Below are positions 19,542 to 27,691 of a stretch of DNA of 64,000 nucleotides, in pieces. The notes beneath the pieces were generated by a model. The model was not told the origin of the DNA, did no database searches, and saw only the letters and a list, made by a program, of their open reading frames with translations. Numbering within the stretch: position 1 is the first letter of the stretch; the number at the start of each line of letters is the position of its first letter. A program made the position numbers and the translations under genes. The DNA is taken from positions 47,741 to 111,740 of the forward strand of contig NZ_NRSJ01000012.1 in NCBI RefSeq assembly GCF_016584085.1, written 5' to 3'. This stretch comes from Halochromatium glycolicum (GTDB lineage Bacteria > Pseudomonadota > Gammaproteobacteria > Chromatiales > Chromatiaceae).

Positions 19542-19697
19542 CAGCTCGGACCAGCTCGGCCCGATGTCGCGCCCGCTCGCCATGACCTACCCGTCAGACG
19601 GTATCTCATCCTGTACCGGGAGATCACGGAAGGCGTGGAGATCGTCCGCGTCATGCCCGGTACGCACGACGTCAAGATGCTGACGTCGAACCGCTAG
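19542..19697 (+). pseudogene. Truncated RelE/ParE-family toxin remnant
   Basis: About 51 codons on the plus strand read QLGPARPDVAPARHDLPVRR, then YLILYREITEGVEIVRVMPG and HDVKM, ending at 19697. This is the C-terminal half of a ParE/RelE toxin (family pattern G.ARP-L.PG-R..PVGRYLIFYR.....VEIVRVLHG.RD). The N-terminal half and any antitoxin are missing; the sequence before it is unrelated. It lies antisense in the ureD-ureA gap. It is a decayed toxin-antitoxin locus, not a working gene. Confidence 0.65.
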
Positions 19698-19819
19698 ACC
19701 GGCGCGTGCAGAACGGGCAGCCGGACAGCTTCCAAGGGTTACCAGCATGACAAGGGCGCGACCGCCGTCTGCGGGGGTGCTCAGAGCACGCAGCGCGCCC
19801 CAGGCTGGGTCCCTGCCGA

Positions 19820-20866
19820 TCATGTCGCCCAGATGCGGGGCGCCGACGCCTCCAATCCGAGCAGACGCGGACGCAGTGCCTGCCAGATCGCCCGAAAGGC
19901 ATGCAGCACCGGCTCGACCCGGTGCGCGAGCGCCCGCGCGATGAGCAGATCGTCAAGGAGCGTGATCCCGATCGGCCAGCCGCAGGAGTCCAACGGCAGC
20001 GCGGCGCGGGCGGCGGCGAGGTCCGCGGCATCGGCGCCGACGGCGATCAGCGTGGCGGTCACCGGCCAGCCGCGCAGCCCTGTCGCCGCATCGAGCCCGA
20101 TCGCAGCGTCGAGCCCGATTGTCGCGTCGCCTGAGGTTGCCGCATCCACTCCTGTCGCTGCAACGCCTCCTGTCGCTGCATCGAGTGAGGGAGCCGCGTC
20201 GAGCCCAGCGCTCCCCTCGCACGCTCGGTCCCGAGCGCCCGAGACCGGCCCTGAACCGAGGGCGTGCGCGCGGAACCATGGCCGCGAGCGCTCGATCCCT
20301 CGGGGCGGCGCGCCGAGCTGATCGTCAGCACCCACCCGCAAGCGCTCACTGAGCAATGGCCGGCCGTCGCGCTCGATGCGCAGGCCGAGATCCGCCGCTC
20401 CGCCCTCGAAGCGCTCGCCGATCACCGGCCGTCCGAGACTGACGAGCTCCCAGCCGATGAAGCGCGCGCTGCCCTGCAACGAGACCCGCAATCGCTGGCG
20501 GAGCCTGGCTCCCGGGAACAGGATCGATTCGGGCGGCAGCCACTCAAGCACCGCGCCGTCGTCGACCTGCAGCCGTTGCTGCAATGAGGCGACCGGCCCG
20601 GCACTGCGGTAGAACTTGGCCGCCCCGGGGGCGGTCATCAGGGCATGGGCGCCAGGCTGGAGCTGCGCCGCGATCTCGAGCCGGTCACCGCCGACCACCC
20701 CGCCCGGCGGGTGCAGCAGATACAGATGACAGGGCGTCCCCTCCGGATAGAAGGCGCGCTGCACCGTCAGGGGGCCATGCTGGCGTTTGCGCGCCAACAC
20801 GGTGCGCCCAGCGCGCGGCGCAAACTCGAGCGCGAGCTGCGCCCCCCAGCCCTCGGCCCTGGACAT
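19820..20866 (-). CDS. ureD: Urease accessory protein UreD with repeat insertion
   Basis: 348 residues, against the usual 270-290. Family motifs: HLYLLHPPGGVVGGDRLEI, MTAPGAAKFYRS, GAVLEWLPPESILFPGARLR and the late TLIAVGADAADLAAARAALP. The excess is a Asp/Ala/Thr/Gly-rich insertion of about 50 residues (around 225-275) built from units such as GLDAAIGLDAATG. UreD is the scaffold that recruits UreF and UreG to apo-urease. The start overlaps the urtE stop by one base (TGATG). Confidence 0.93.
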   Translation of the reverse strand: MSRAEGWGAQLALEFAPRAGRTVLARKRQHGPLTVQRAFYPEGTPCHLYLLHPPGGVVGGDRLEIAAQLQPGAHALMTAPGAAKFYRSAGPVASLQQRLQVDDGAVLEWLPPESILFPGARLRQRLRVSLQGSARFIGWELVSLGRPVIGERFEGGAADLGLRIERDGRPLLSERLRVGADDQLGAPPRGIERSRPWFRAHALGSGPVSGARDRACEGSAGLDAAPSLDAATGGVAATGVDAATSGDATIGLDAAIGLDAATGLRGWPVTATLIAVGADAADLAAARAALPLDSCGWPIGITLLDDLLIARALAHRVEPVLHAFRAIWQALRPRLLGLEASAPRIWAT

Positions 20867-21618
20867 CAGACCGTCAGATACTCGCGCACCAGGTCCTCGC
20901 CCAGATCGGCCATCGGTCCTTGCGCCTTGAGCCGGCCGCGATCGAGGAGCGCGAAGCGGTCGCCGACCCGGCGCGCGAACGGCAGCTTCTGCTCGACCAG
21001 GATCACCGTCAGCCCCAGATCGTCCATCAGCCGGCGAATGATATCGCCGATCTCGTGGACGATATTCGGTTGGATGCCCTCGGTCGGCTCGTCCAGGATC
21101 AAGAGGGTCGGATCGAGCACCAACGCCCGGCCGATCGCGAGCTGCTGCTGTTGACCGCCGGAGAGATCGCCGCCCCGGCGCCCGCGCATCTGCTCGAGCA
21201 CCGGGAACAGCTCGAAGATGAAGCGCGGGATCTGGCGGCTGCGATCCCGGCGCGCGGGCAGGCCGATGCGCAGGTTCTCCTCGACCGTCAGCAGCGGGAA
21301 GATCTGCCGCCCCTGCGGCACATAGCCGATCCCGAGCCCGGCACGGCGCTCGGCCGGCAGCCGGGCCAGGTCCTCGCCCTGGAACGTCATGCGGCCGCTG
21401 CGGATCGGCAGCAGCCCCATGATGCAGCCCATCAAGGTGGTCTTGCCAACCCCGTTCCGGCCCATCACGCAGGTGCACTCGCCTTCGGCGAAGCCGATGT
21501 CGAGGTCCCAGAGCGTATGGCTCTCGCCGTAGAACTGATTGAGCGACTCGATCTGAAGCATGGTATCAGCCATTTGGACGGCCCTGAGATCAGCAGGATG
21601 TGGGAGGGCTGAGCTCAC
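20866..21618 (-). CDS. urtE: UrtE-type urea/branched-chain amino acid ABC transporter ATPase
   Basis: 250 residues from a GTG at 21618, which has AGGAGG eight bases upstream and overlaps the uup stop (GTGA); internal ATGs at 21573 and 21561 would give the more usual N-terminus MLQIESLNQFYG. Motifs: Walker A GRNGVGKTTL, Q-loop, signature LSGGQQQQLAIGRAL, Walker B LLILDEPTEG. The LNQFYGESHTLWDL start and GIQPNIVHEIG text fit UrtE. It energises urea uptake, but urtA-urtD are absent from the window, so it is an orphan here, kept next to ureD. Confidence 0.87.
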   Translation of the reverse strand: MSSALPHPADLRAVQMADTMLQIESLNQFYGESHTLWDLDIGFAEGECTCVMGRNGVGKTTLMGCIMGLLPIRSGRMTFQGEDLARLPAERRAGLGIGYVPQGRQIFPLLTVEENLRIGLPARRDRSRQIPRFIFELFPVLEQMRGRRGGDLSGGQQQQLAIGRALVLDPTLLILDEPTEGIQPNIVHEIGDIIRRLMDDLGLTVILVEQKLPFARRVGDRFALLDRGRLKAQGPMADLGEDLVREYLTV

Positions 21619-23702
21619 CGCAGCGCCTCCTGCGCGGCCTCAAGCGCCTCCCAGCGATCGTAGCATTCGGCGAGCTCGGCCTCGACCTCGGCCAGACGCG
21701 CCTGGGTCGCGGTGACCTCGCTCGCCGGCCCCTGGTAGAGCGCCGGATCACCGAGCGTTGCATGCAGTTGCTCGACCTCGGCCTCGAGCGCTTCGATCTG
21801 CTGCGGCAGCTGCTCGAGCGCGCGCTGATCCTTGTAGCTGAGCTTGGCCGGCTTCGGCGCCCCCTTGTTGGCGCGCGCCTTCCCGGCGCGCTGTTCGGTC
21901 GCTTGGGCGCCCTTCGGCCGCGCGCCACGGGTCCCGGTTGCGGCCCCGGCCGCGCCGCCAACCTTGGGCTTCATCGCCGGTTGTCCGTCTGCCTGCGAGG
22001 ACGGACGCTGCCGCAGCCAGTCGCTGTAGCCGCCGACGTACTCGTCGACCCGGCCGTTGCCGGCGAGCACCAGGCTCGAGGTCACGACGTTGTCGAGCAG
22101 ATCGCGATCGTGGCTGACCAGCAGCAGGGTCCCGTCGAAATCGTTCAGCAGCTCCTCGAGCAGCTCGAGGGTCTCGACATCGAGATCATTGGTCGGCTCG
22201 TCGAGCACGAGCAGGTTGGCCGGCTGGGTGAACAGCTTGGCGAGCAGCAGCCGGTTGCGCTCGCCGCCGGAGAGGGCCGCGACCGGCTGCTGCGCGCGCT
22301 CCGGCGGGAACAGGAACTCCTTCAGATAGGAGAGCACATGCAGGCTGCGGCCGCCGACCTCGATCTGGTCGCTGCCGCCGGCAACGTTGTCGCGGACGCT
22401 GCGCTCGGGCTCGAGCTGGGCCCGGAGCTGATCGAAATAGGCGATGTTCAGGTTGGTCCCGTGCCGGATCTGGCCCTGATCCGGGGCGAGCTGGCCCAGC
22501 AGCAGCTTGAGCAGGGTCGACTTGCCGGCCCCGTTCGGGCCGATGATGCCGACCCGATCGCCGCGCAGGATCAGCGTGCTGAGCCCCGCGATGGTCGGTG
22601 CCTCGGCGCCGGGATAGCGGAAGGCGACCGCCTCGGCCTCGACCACCAGCTTGCCGCTGCGCTCGCCGCTGTCGAGGCTCAGCCGCGCCTGCCCCGGCCC
22701 CTCCCGGCGCGCGCGGCGCTCCTCGCGCATCGCCTGCAATGCGCGCACCCGGCCCTCGTTGCGGGTGCGGCGCGCCTTGATCCCCTGCCTGATCCAGACC
22801 TCCTCCTCGGCGAGACGCTTGTCGAAGCGCTCGCGTTCCTTGGCCTCGGCGTGCAGCCGTTCCTCGCGGCGGCGCAGATAGTTCTCGTAGTCGCCCGGCC
22901 AGTCACTGAGCCGGCCGCGGTCCAGCTCCAGGATGCGAGTCGCGAGACGGCGCAGGAAGCGACGGTCATGGGTAATGAACAAGAGCGATCCGGAGAAGCC
23001 GAGCAGCAGTTCCTCGAGCCACTCGATGGTCTCGATGTCGAGATGGTTGGTGGGCTCGTCGAGCAGCAGCAGGTCCGGCTCGGTGACCAAGGCCCTCGCG
23101 AGCATCACGCGCCGGCGCAGACCGCCGGAGAGGGTCGCATAGACGGCCTCCCCATCCAGCCCGAGCCGCGAGACCACCCGCTCGGCGCGCTGCTCGATCT
23201 CCCAGCCGCCCTCGGCCTCGAGGAGCTGCTGGATCGCCGCCAGTCGGGCGAGATCCCGCTCGGGATCGGGATCGAGCCCAGTTGCAGGCCCGTTTGGGGC
23301 CCCGGCTGCGGCCCCGGCCCTGGCCCCGGCTCCGGACCCAGCTCCGGACCCGGTCACAGCGCCGCCCTCGCCCGCCGCGAGCCGATGGCTCAGGTGATGA
23401 TACTCGGCGACCAGCGCGCCCAGTTCGCCAAGACCGCCGGCGACCACATCCAGCACCCGGTGCGCGTCGCTCAGCGGCGCCTCCTGGGCGAGCCGGGCGA
23501 CCCGCAGGCCGTCGCGACGCCAGAGCGCGCCCGAGTCCGGCTCGATCTCGCCGGCGATGAGCTTGAGCAGGGTGCTCTTGCCGGTGCCGTTACGGCCGAT
23601 CAGACAGGCGCGCTCGCCGGGACCGATATCGAGGTCGACCCCATCGAGCAACGGCGGCTGGCCGTAGGACAGTGAGACACCGCGGAGCGAGAGCAGGGAC
23701 AT
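21615..23702 (-). CDS. uup: ABC-F ATPase Uup
   Basis: 695 residues from the ATG at 23702. Two ABC cassettes: the first with LIGRNGTGKSTLLKL and LSGGLRRRVMLARAL, the second with IIGPNGAGKSTLLKLLLG and LSGGERNRLLLAKLF, joined by the arginine-rich ABC-F linker (residues about 240-310), and a C-terminal charged coiled-coil domain preceded by an Ala/Gly-rich stretch. A Gly/Ala-rich insert (GSGAGSGAGARAGAAAG) sits inside the first cassette. No membrane segments. ABC-F proteins act on ribosomes or branched DNA; Uup affects transposon excision and ribosome assembly. It heads the urease transcription unit and overlaps urtE. Confidence 0.93.
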   Translation of the reverse strand: MSLLSLRGVSLSYGQPPLLDGVDLDIGPGERACLIGRNGTGKSTLLKLIAGEIEPDSGALWRRDGLRVARLAQEAPLSDAHRVLDVVAGGLGELGALVAEYHHLSHRLAAGEGGAVTGSGAGSGAGARAGAAAGAPNGPATGLDPDPERDLARLAAIQQLLEAEGGWEIEQRAERVVSRLGLDGEAVYATLSGGLRRRVMLARALVTEPDLLLLDEPTNHLDIETIEWLEELLLGFSGSLLFITHDRRFLRRLATRILELDRGRLSDWPGDYENYLRRREERLHAEAKERERFDKRLAEEEVWIRQGIKARRTRNEGRVRALQAMREERRARREGPGQARLSLDSGERSGKLVVEAEAVAFRYPGAEAPTIAGLSTLILRGDRVGIIGPNGAGKSTLLKLLLGQLAPDQGQIRHGTNLNIAYFDQLRAQLEPERSVRDNVAGGSDQIEVGGRSLHVLSYLKEFLFPPERAQQPVAALSGGERNRLLLAKLFTQPANLLVLDEPTNDLDVETLELLEELLNDFDGTLLLVSHDRDLLDNVVTSSLVLAGNGRVDEYVGGYSDWLRQRPSSQADGQPAMKPKVGGAAGAATGTRGARPKGAQATEQRAGKARANKGAPKPAKLSYKDQRALEQLPQQIEALEAEVEQLHATLGDPALYQGPASEVTATQARLAEVEAELAECYDRWEALEAAQEALR

Positions 23703-23869
23703 GCGTGAGATCCGATCCTCGAGACAGAAGCACTGGAGAGAAGCAATGGCAGCATGATACTGCCCGAACCGACCCGCGGTCCGGGTTGTCGAGGGCATTG
23801 TGCAGCGCAAAAATCCTGTACACTTGCAACGCATCCGTCATTGACAGCCGCCAACAGATAGCGAGAGGC

Positions 23870-24577
23870 ATGGTCAAATCCGTGACACTGCGTGAGGCTT
23901 GGGCCGGCGAAGCCGACTGCCGGCGTTGCACGCTGCGTGAGTCGGTGCTCTTCGCCGGACTCGGCGAGCAAGACTTCGACCGCATCCACGACCCCATCGA
24001 TCAGTTCAACCTGAAGCCGGGCACGCCACTGTACCAGGCTGGCGAGGTCGGGGATCACATGTTCACGGTGCGCTCGGGCTCGTTGAAACTAGTCCAGTAT
24101 CTGCCCGATGGCAGCCAGCGCATCGTGCGGATCGCGCGCGGGACCGACGTGCTCGGCCTCGAGGCCCTGCTCGGCAACGCCTATCAGCACGATGCGGTCG
24201 CGCTTGCACCGACCGAGATCTGCCGCTTCCCAACCCGCGTCGTGAAGATGCTGAGCAAGGAGAACCCGAGCCTGCACGACGAGCTATTGCAGCGCTGGCA
24301 GCGCGCCCTGAACGAGGCCGATGCCTGGCTGACCGAGCTCTCCACCGGCTCGGCGCGGCAGCGCGTCGCCCGTCTGCTGCTGCGACTGGTCCGCGACCGC
24401 GAGTCGAGCGAATGCCAGCTCTTTGGCCGTGAAGACATGGGGGCAATGCTCGGCATCACCACCGAGACCGCGAGCCGCACCATCGCCGGCTTCAAGCGCG
24501 AGAGCCTGATCGTCGAGTCGCGCCCGAACCGCTTCCTGCTCGATATCCCCAATCTGCGCCGCATCGCCGAGGATTGA
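23870..24577 (+). CDS. FNR/CRP-family transcription regulator
   Basis: 235 residues from the ATG at 23870. It has an N-terminal Cys pair (C17, C20), a cyclic-nucleotide-binding-like barrel (residues about 40-150) and a C-terminal winged helix with GREDMGAMLGITTETASRTI as recognition region, matching the FNR E..R DNA-contact pattern (ETASR). Of the four FNR cluster cysteines, C17, C20 and C118 are present but the third is Val26, so a standard 4Fe-4S cluster is unlikely. It diverges from uup. It may regulate redox or anaerobic genes such as cydAB 3 kb downstream (inference). Confidence 0.88.
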   Translation: MVKSVTLREAWAGEADCRRCTLRESVLFAGLGEQDFDRIHDPIDQFNLKPGTPLYQAGEVGDHMFTVRSGSLKLVQYLPDGSQRIVRIARGTDVLGLEALLGNAYQHDAVALAPTEICRFPTRVVKMLSKENPSLHDELLQRWQRALNEADAWLTELSTGSARQRVARLLLRLVRDRESSECQLFGREDMGAMLGITTETASRTIAGFKRESLIVESRPNRFLLDIPNLRRIAED

Positions 24578-24585
24578 GCCGACCC

Positions 24586-24685
24586 GGCGGGGACTCGCCG
24601 GCGAGGACTCGCCGGCGGGGACTAACCTGCGGGGGTAACCGGCGGGGACCAACCTGCGGGGACTAACCGGCATGGGCTAACCGGC
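24586..24685 (+). repeat. Degenerate short tandem repeats after the FNR-like gene
   Basis: About seven imperfect units of 13-17 bases containing GGCGGGGACT or its variants (ggcggggactcgcc, ggcggggaccaacc). It starts eight bases after the regulator's stop. No coding potential. Confidence 0.6.
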
Positions 24686-24721
24686 CCTAGGGCCTGTTCC
24701 CGCCACCCGGCTCTCTGCGCT

Positions 24722-24857
24722 GTAGGAGCCCGCTTGCGGGCGACGCCTCTCAGCGCCGCGGGCGACCACTGTCAGCGCGTTAGGCCAGGCCTCTCAGCGC
24801 GGTACGCGACCCCACCGCGCTGGCGGCGGCGAAGATCGCCCGCAAGCGGGCTCCTAC
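24722..24857. repeat. REP-like inverted repeat pair
   Basis: Two perfect 22-base arms (24722-24743 and 24836-24857), each itself palindromic around GCCCGCTTGCGGGC, are separated by 92 bases. The GTAGGAGCCCGCTTGCGGGC type is a common extragenic palindrome (REP/BIME-like) in gammaproteobacteria. Together with the tandem repeats at 24586 and the hexanucleotide run at 25096 it fills the 664-base gap 24578-25241, where I see no gene. Confidence 0.7.
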
Positions 24858-25095
24858 CTCACCACCATTGCGGGTAGCGACAATCGGTCTCGGGATTTGC
24901 GCTGTCGTGCACGAGCGCTAACGCTGTAGCCATCCAACCTGATGCGAGCGCTGACCCCTTTGATTCTGGCAGCAGTGATGCAGAAAGACCAAAAGGGTCT
25001 GTACGGATATCAGCGCGGTTGACTATAACCTGCAGCGAGGCTGCCATCCGGTCGATCAGCTCGTTGCCGCAACGGAACCGCGCTTGGCAGCCCAA

Positions 25096-25159
25096 GCCGC
25101 TGCCGCTGCCGCTGCCGCTGCCGCTGCCGCTGCCGCTGCCGCTGCCGCTGCCGCTGCCG
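25096..25159 (+). repeat. GCCGCT hexanucleotide microsatellite
   Basis: Ten to eleven perfect consecutive copies of a six-base unit. It lies in a non-coding gap 80 bases upstream of the SLAC1-type gene, so copy number could vary by slippage without damaging a protein. Confidence 0.85.
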
Positions 25160-25241
25160 ACAGGATGGTCTGCCCGATGATTGATGGCTTTCAATGTTGA
25201 TACCTTAGCAAGCTGGCTAAGCTGCGCCGGTTGATATCCTC

Positions 25242-26249
25242 TTGACGATCATGTCCGATAACACTCCATCCGCTGCCAACCGAGAACCCCGGATCGAGCA
25301 TTTTCCGGTCGCGTTCTTCGCAATGATCATGGGCCTGATCGGCCTCTCGATCGCCTGGGACCGGGCCCAGGAGACCTTCGGTATGGCGTTCGACATGGGC
25401 GGGGCGCTGCGCTGGTTCGGCCTTGGCCTGTTCGGGCTGATCCTGGTGATGTATCTCGCGAAGCTCGTACTGTTCTCGGAGGCGGTGGTCAAGGAATGGC
25501 AGCACCCGATCCAGCTCAACTTCTTCCCCACCATCTCGATCAGCATGATCCTGCTCGGCATCGCCCTGTTGCCCAGCCTCCCTGGGGTTGCCGCGGTGTT
25601 CTGGATGCTCGGCAGCGCGCTGCACCTGCTGCTGACGCTCTATGTGGTCAGCATCTGGATCCATCATGACCGCTTCGAGATCCATCACATCAACCCGGCC
25701 TGGTTCATCCCGATCGTCGGCAACGCGTTGGTGCCGATCGCGGGCGTGCCGCTCGGCTACACAGAGCTGTCCTGGTTCTTCTTCAGCATCGCGATGCTGT
25801 TCTGGCTGATCCTGTTCACGATCATCATCTACCGGATGCTGTTCCATCAGCCGCTCCCGGACCGGCTGATGCCGACCTTCTTCATCCTGATCGCACCGCC
25901 GGCGGTCGGCTTCATCGCCTACATCGAGCTGGCCGGGCTGGCAGAGGGCAGCGGCCTCGACGGCTTCGCGCGTGTGCTCTACTACAGCAGCCTGTTCCTG
26001 ACCCTGCTGTTGTTGACCCAGGTCGGGCGCTTCGTGCGTCTGCACTACTTCATCTCCTGGTGGGCGTACTCGTTCCCGCTCGCCGCGGTCACCATCGCCA
26101 CGCTGATCATGTTCGAGATCACCGGGCTGCTGGCCTTCGCGGTCATCGGCTGGACCCTGCTCAGCCTGGTGACCCTGGTGGTGATCTTCCTGCTCTACCG
26201 CACCGCAGTGGCGGTCGGCAGCCGGAGCATCTGTGTCCCGCATCTTTGA
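25242..26249 (+). CDS. SLAC1/TehA-family anion channel
   Basis: 335 residues (an ATG at 25251 is an alternative start) with ten hydrophobic helices. The start EHFPVAFFAMIMGLIGLSIAW matches the first helix of the TDT/SLAC1 family; later text such as WFIPIVGNALVPIAGVPLG and SWWAYSFPLAAVTIATLIM is typical of the five-helix-hairpin channel fold. Members conduct or export small anions (chloride, nitrate, sulfite, malate) or affect tellurite resistance. In a sulfur-oxidising host, sulfite export is an attractive but untested role. Confidence 0.85.
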   Translation: MTIMSDNTPSAANREPRIEHFPVAFFAMIMGLIGLSIAWDRAQETFGMAFDMGGALRWFGLGLFGLILVMYLAKLVLFSEAVVKEWQHPIQLNFFPTISISMILLGIALLPSLPGVAAVFWMLGSALHLLLTLYVVSIWIHHDRFEIHHINPAWFIPIVGNALVPIAGVPLGYTELSWFFFSIAMLFWLILFTIIIYRMLFHQPLPDRLMPTFFILIAPPAVGFIAYIELAGLAEGSGLDGFARVLYYSSLFLTLLLLTQVGRFVRLHYFISWWAYSFPLAAVTIATLIMFEITGLLAFAVIGWTLLSLVTLVVIFLLYRTAVAVGSRSICVPHL

Positions 26250-26301
26250 GTCTTGTTCGACGCCTCGGCTCATCGGCGTCGTCCGCCGGAGGTCCTGAGC
26301 C

Positions 26302-26748
26302 ATGAAGCAATTCCTGTTGAACGAACGTTATCCGCTCTTCGTGCTCAGGTTGGAGCGCGGCGAGACCCGCTTTCAAAGCCTCGATGCGATCTGCGACTAC
26401 TTTCGCGGCTGCATCGAGGCCCACCCCTGCGGTCATTTCATCGCGATCTTCGACCACTATGCCCATACCTGCGCGCTGCCCGACGGTGAGGTCGACAGTG
26501 CGATCCAGGCGGCCAAGAATGTGCTCTTCTGCTTCGGCCTCGCCCTCCCGAACCCTGAGATCCTGGGCTTGCGGCCGCGCTCGATCGGCGTCGCCGAGCT
26601 CGCCGATCAGTTCGTCATCAGCTTCATGGAGACCCCGATGCCGGTGGCCAACGCCGCGATGGAAGACTGGGCGCTCGGGCTGCGCCAGGGGTCGGGCGAA
26701 GCGAGCCCATCGGCAGCGGAGCCCGGGCTGCAGGCACCCATCGAGTAG
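26302..26748 (+). CDS. Conserved small protein (DUF6858-like)
   Basis: 148 residues, no signal peptide. It begins KQFLLNERYPLFVLRLERGE and has HPCGHFIAIFDHYAHT, then VLFCFGLALPNPEILGLRPR and QFVISFMETPMPVANAAMEDW. I recognise this as a family of uncharacterised proteins (to my recollection DUF6858) common in chemolithotrophs and sulfate reducers. Two His and several Cys are conserved-looking. It follows the SLAC1-type gene by about 50 bases and may be cotranscribed. Function unknown. Confidence 0.7.
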   Translation: MKQFLLNERYPLFVLRLERGETRFQSLDAICDYFRGCIEAHPCGHFIAIFDHYAHTCALPDGEVDSAIQAAKNVLFCFGLALPNPEILGLRPRSIGVAELADQFVISFMETPMPVANAAMEDWALGLRQGSGEASPSAAEPGLQAPIE

Positions 26749-26918
26749 CCGCCCATAGCGGATTTTGAGGCGCCGTCTGGAAATCCGGTCTTAGCTGCCA
26801 TGCGCTTCTCGTAAACAAACACTTCGCTGAGGCAACCTCGATTTCAGACGACCGTTGAGCAGCCGACTCAGCCCTCGTTGCAGCCAATTCCCTACCCACC
26901 CGCCGCCGAGCCAGTTCA

Positions 26919-27266
26919 ATGCGCATCGCCGTCTCCAGCCAGAACTTCCGGACCATCACCGGCCATGCCGGCAAGACTCGACGCTTCCTGATCTATGCGC
27001 TCGCGCCCGACAGCGAGCCGACCGAGATCGAGCGGCTCGAGCTCCCCAAAGACCTCACCCTGCACGCATACCACGGCCCGGACCATCCCCTCTATCAGCG
27101 TCAGCTCGATGCCGTACTCACCGCCAGCGCCGGCGAGAAGTTCGTCGAGCGGATGAACCGCCAGGGCATCGAGGTGATCACCACCGCCGAATCCGATATC
27201 GAGGCCGCACTGAAGGCGATCGCCGCCGGCGAACCGCTGCCGCCCGCCGAGCCGCACGAGCATTGA
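26919..27266 (+). CDS. NifX/NifB-domain dinitrogenase cofactor-biosynthesis-like protein
   Basis: 115 residues. RIAVSSQNFRTITGHAGKTRRFLIY is the start of the NifX/NafY/DUF134-linked fold; VLTASAGEKFVERMNRQGIEVITTAESDIEAAL is the usual second half. Family members bind FeMo-cofactor precursors or related iron-sulfur or molybdenum compounds. No other nif gene lies in the window, so a general role in metal-sulfur cofactor handling is equally likely. Confidence 0.82.
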   Translation: MRIAVSSQNFRTITGHAGKTRRFLIYALAPDSEPTEIERLELPKDLTLHAYHGPDHPLYQRQLDAVLTASAGEKFVERMNRQGIEVITTAESDIEAALKAIAAGEPLPPAEPHEH

Positions 27267-27691
27267 GCGACCCGATCAAAACGGCCGCCTGACTCGCGCA
27301 AGCTCCTGATTTCAAAGCCACAGGAGCCATTCTGCTAGAGCCCCCAAGGCCGTTATCCGACTAGGTCGAACAGCACCTCGAACCGGCGGGCTGGTCTTTG
27401 GCGTTCGCCTTGACCCCGATCATCGCCCCACCCTGAAACCTTGAGTAAAACGCTCGGGATTGAGGATTCGCATTCTCGCCGGTGAGAATTCGCAATTAAG
27501 CTCCGGCTGATGGAGCTGGGCCGGACGCATGCTACCGCTGCGTTCGCTATCAGAAGACGCCGTCTATCAGGACGGCGCGAAGACCGAGACACCGTGCCGC
27601 AACCGCGCGGCGACGGCGACGACGGGAGTGGTGGATGCCGGCTTCCCAAGGCCGGGATCTCAAGGGTTCAAGCTGACTCGGAATTCGAACC
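27267..27691. other. Leader region of cydAB
   Basis: 425 bases upstream of cydA. It contains the inverted repeat ATTCTC-GCCGGT-GAGAAT at 27472-27489, flanked on both sides by TTCGCA-like hexamers, which could be an operator. No match to the FNR consensus TTGAT-N4-ATCAA was found. No gene supported. Confidence 0.4.

Noticed and set aside
23783..23800. TTGTCGA motif upstream of the FNR-like gene
   Set aside because: The second half (TTKACA) is not matched and no -24/-12 element lies about 86 bases downstream; that position falls inside the gene.
24722..25159. Possible CRISPR array from closely spaced repeats
   Set aside because: The units are either inverted arms or direct microsatellite copies without regular unique spacers, and no cas gene is near.
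24859..25194. Minus-strand frame encoding a Gly-Ser repeat peptide
   Set aside because: Its repeat part is just the translated GCCGCT microsatellite and the rest has no family, signal or ribosome site.
27300..27691. FNR-type operator upstream of cydA
   Set aside because: I looked for TTGAT-N4-ATCAA and found no acceptable match; only an unrelated inverted repeat (27472-27489) is present.
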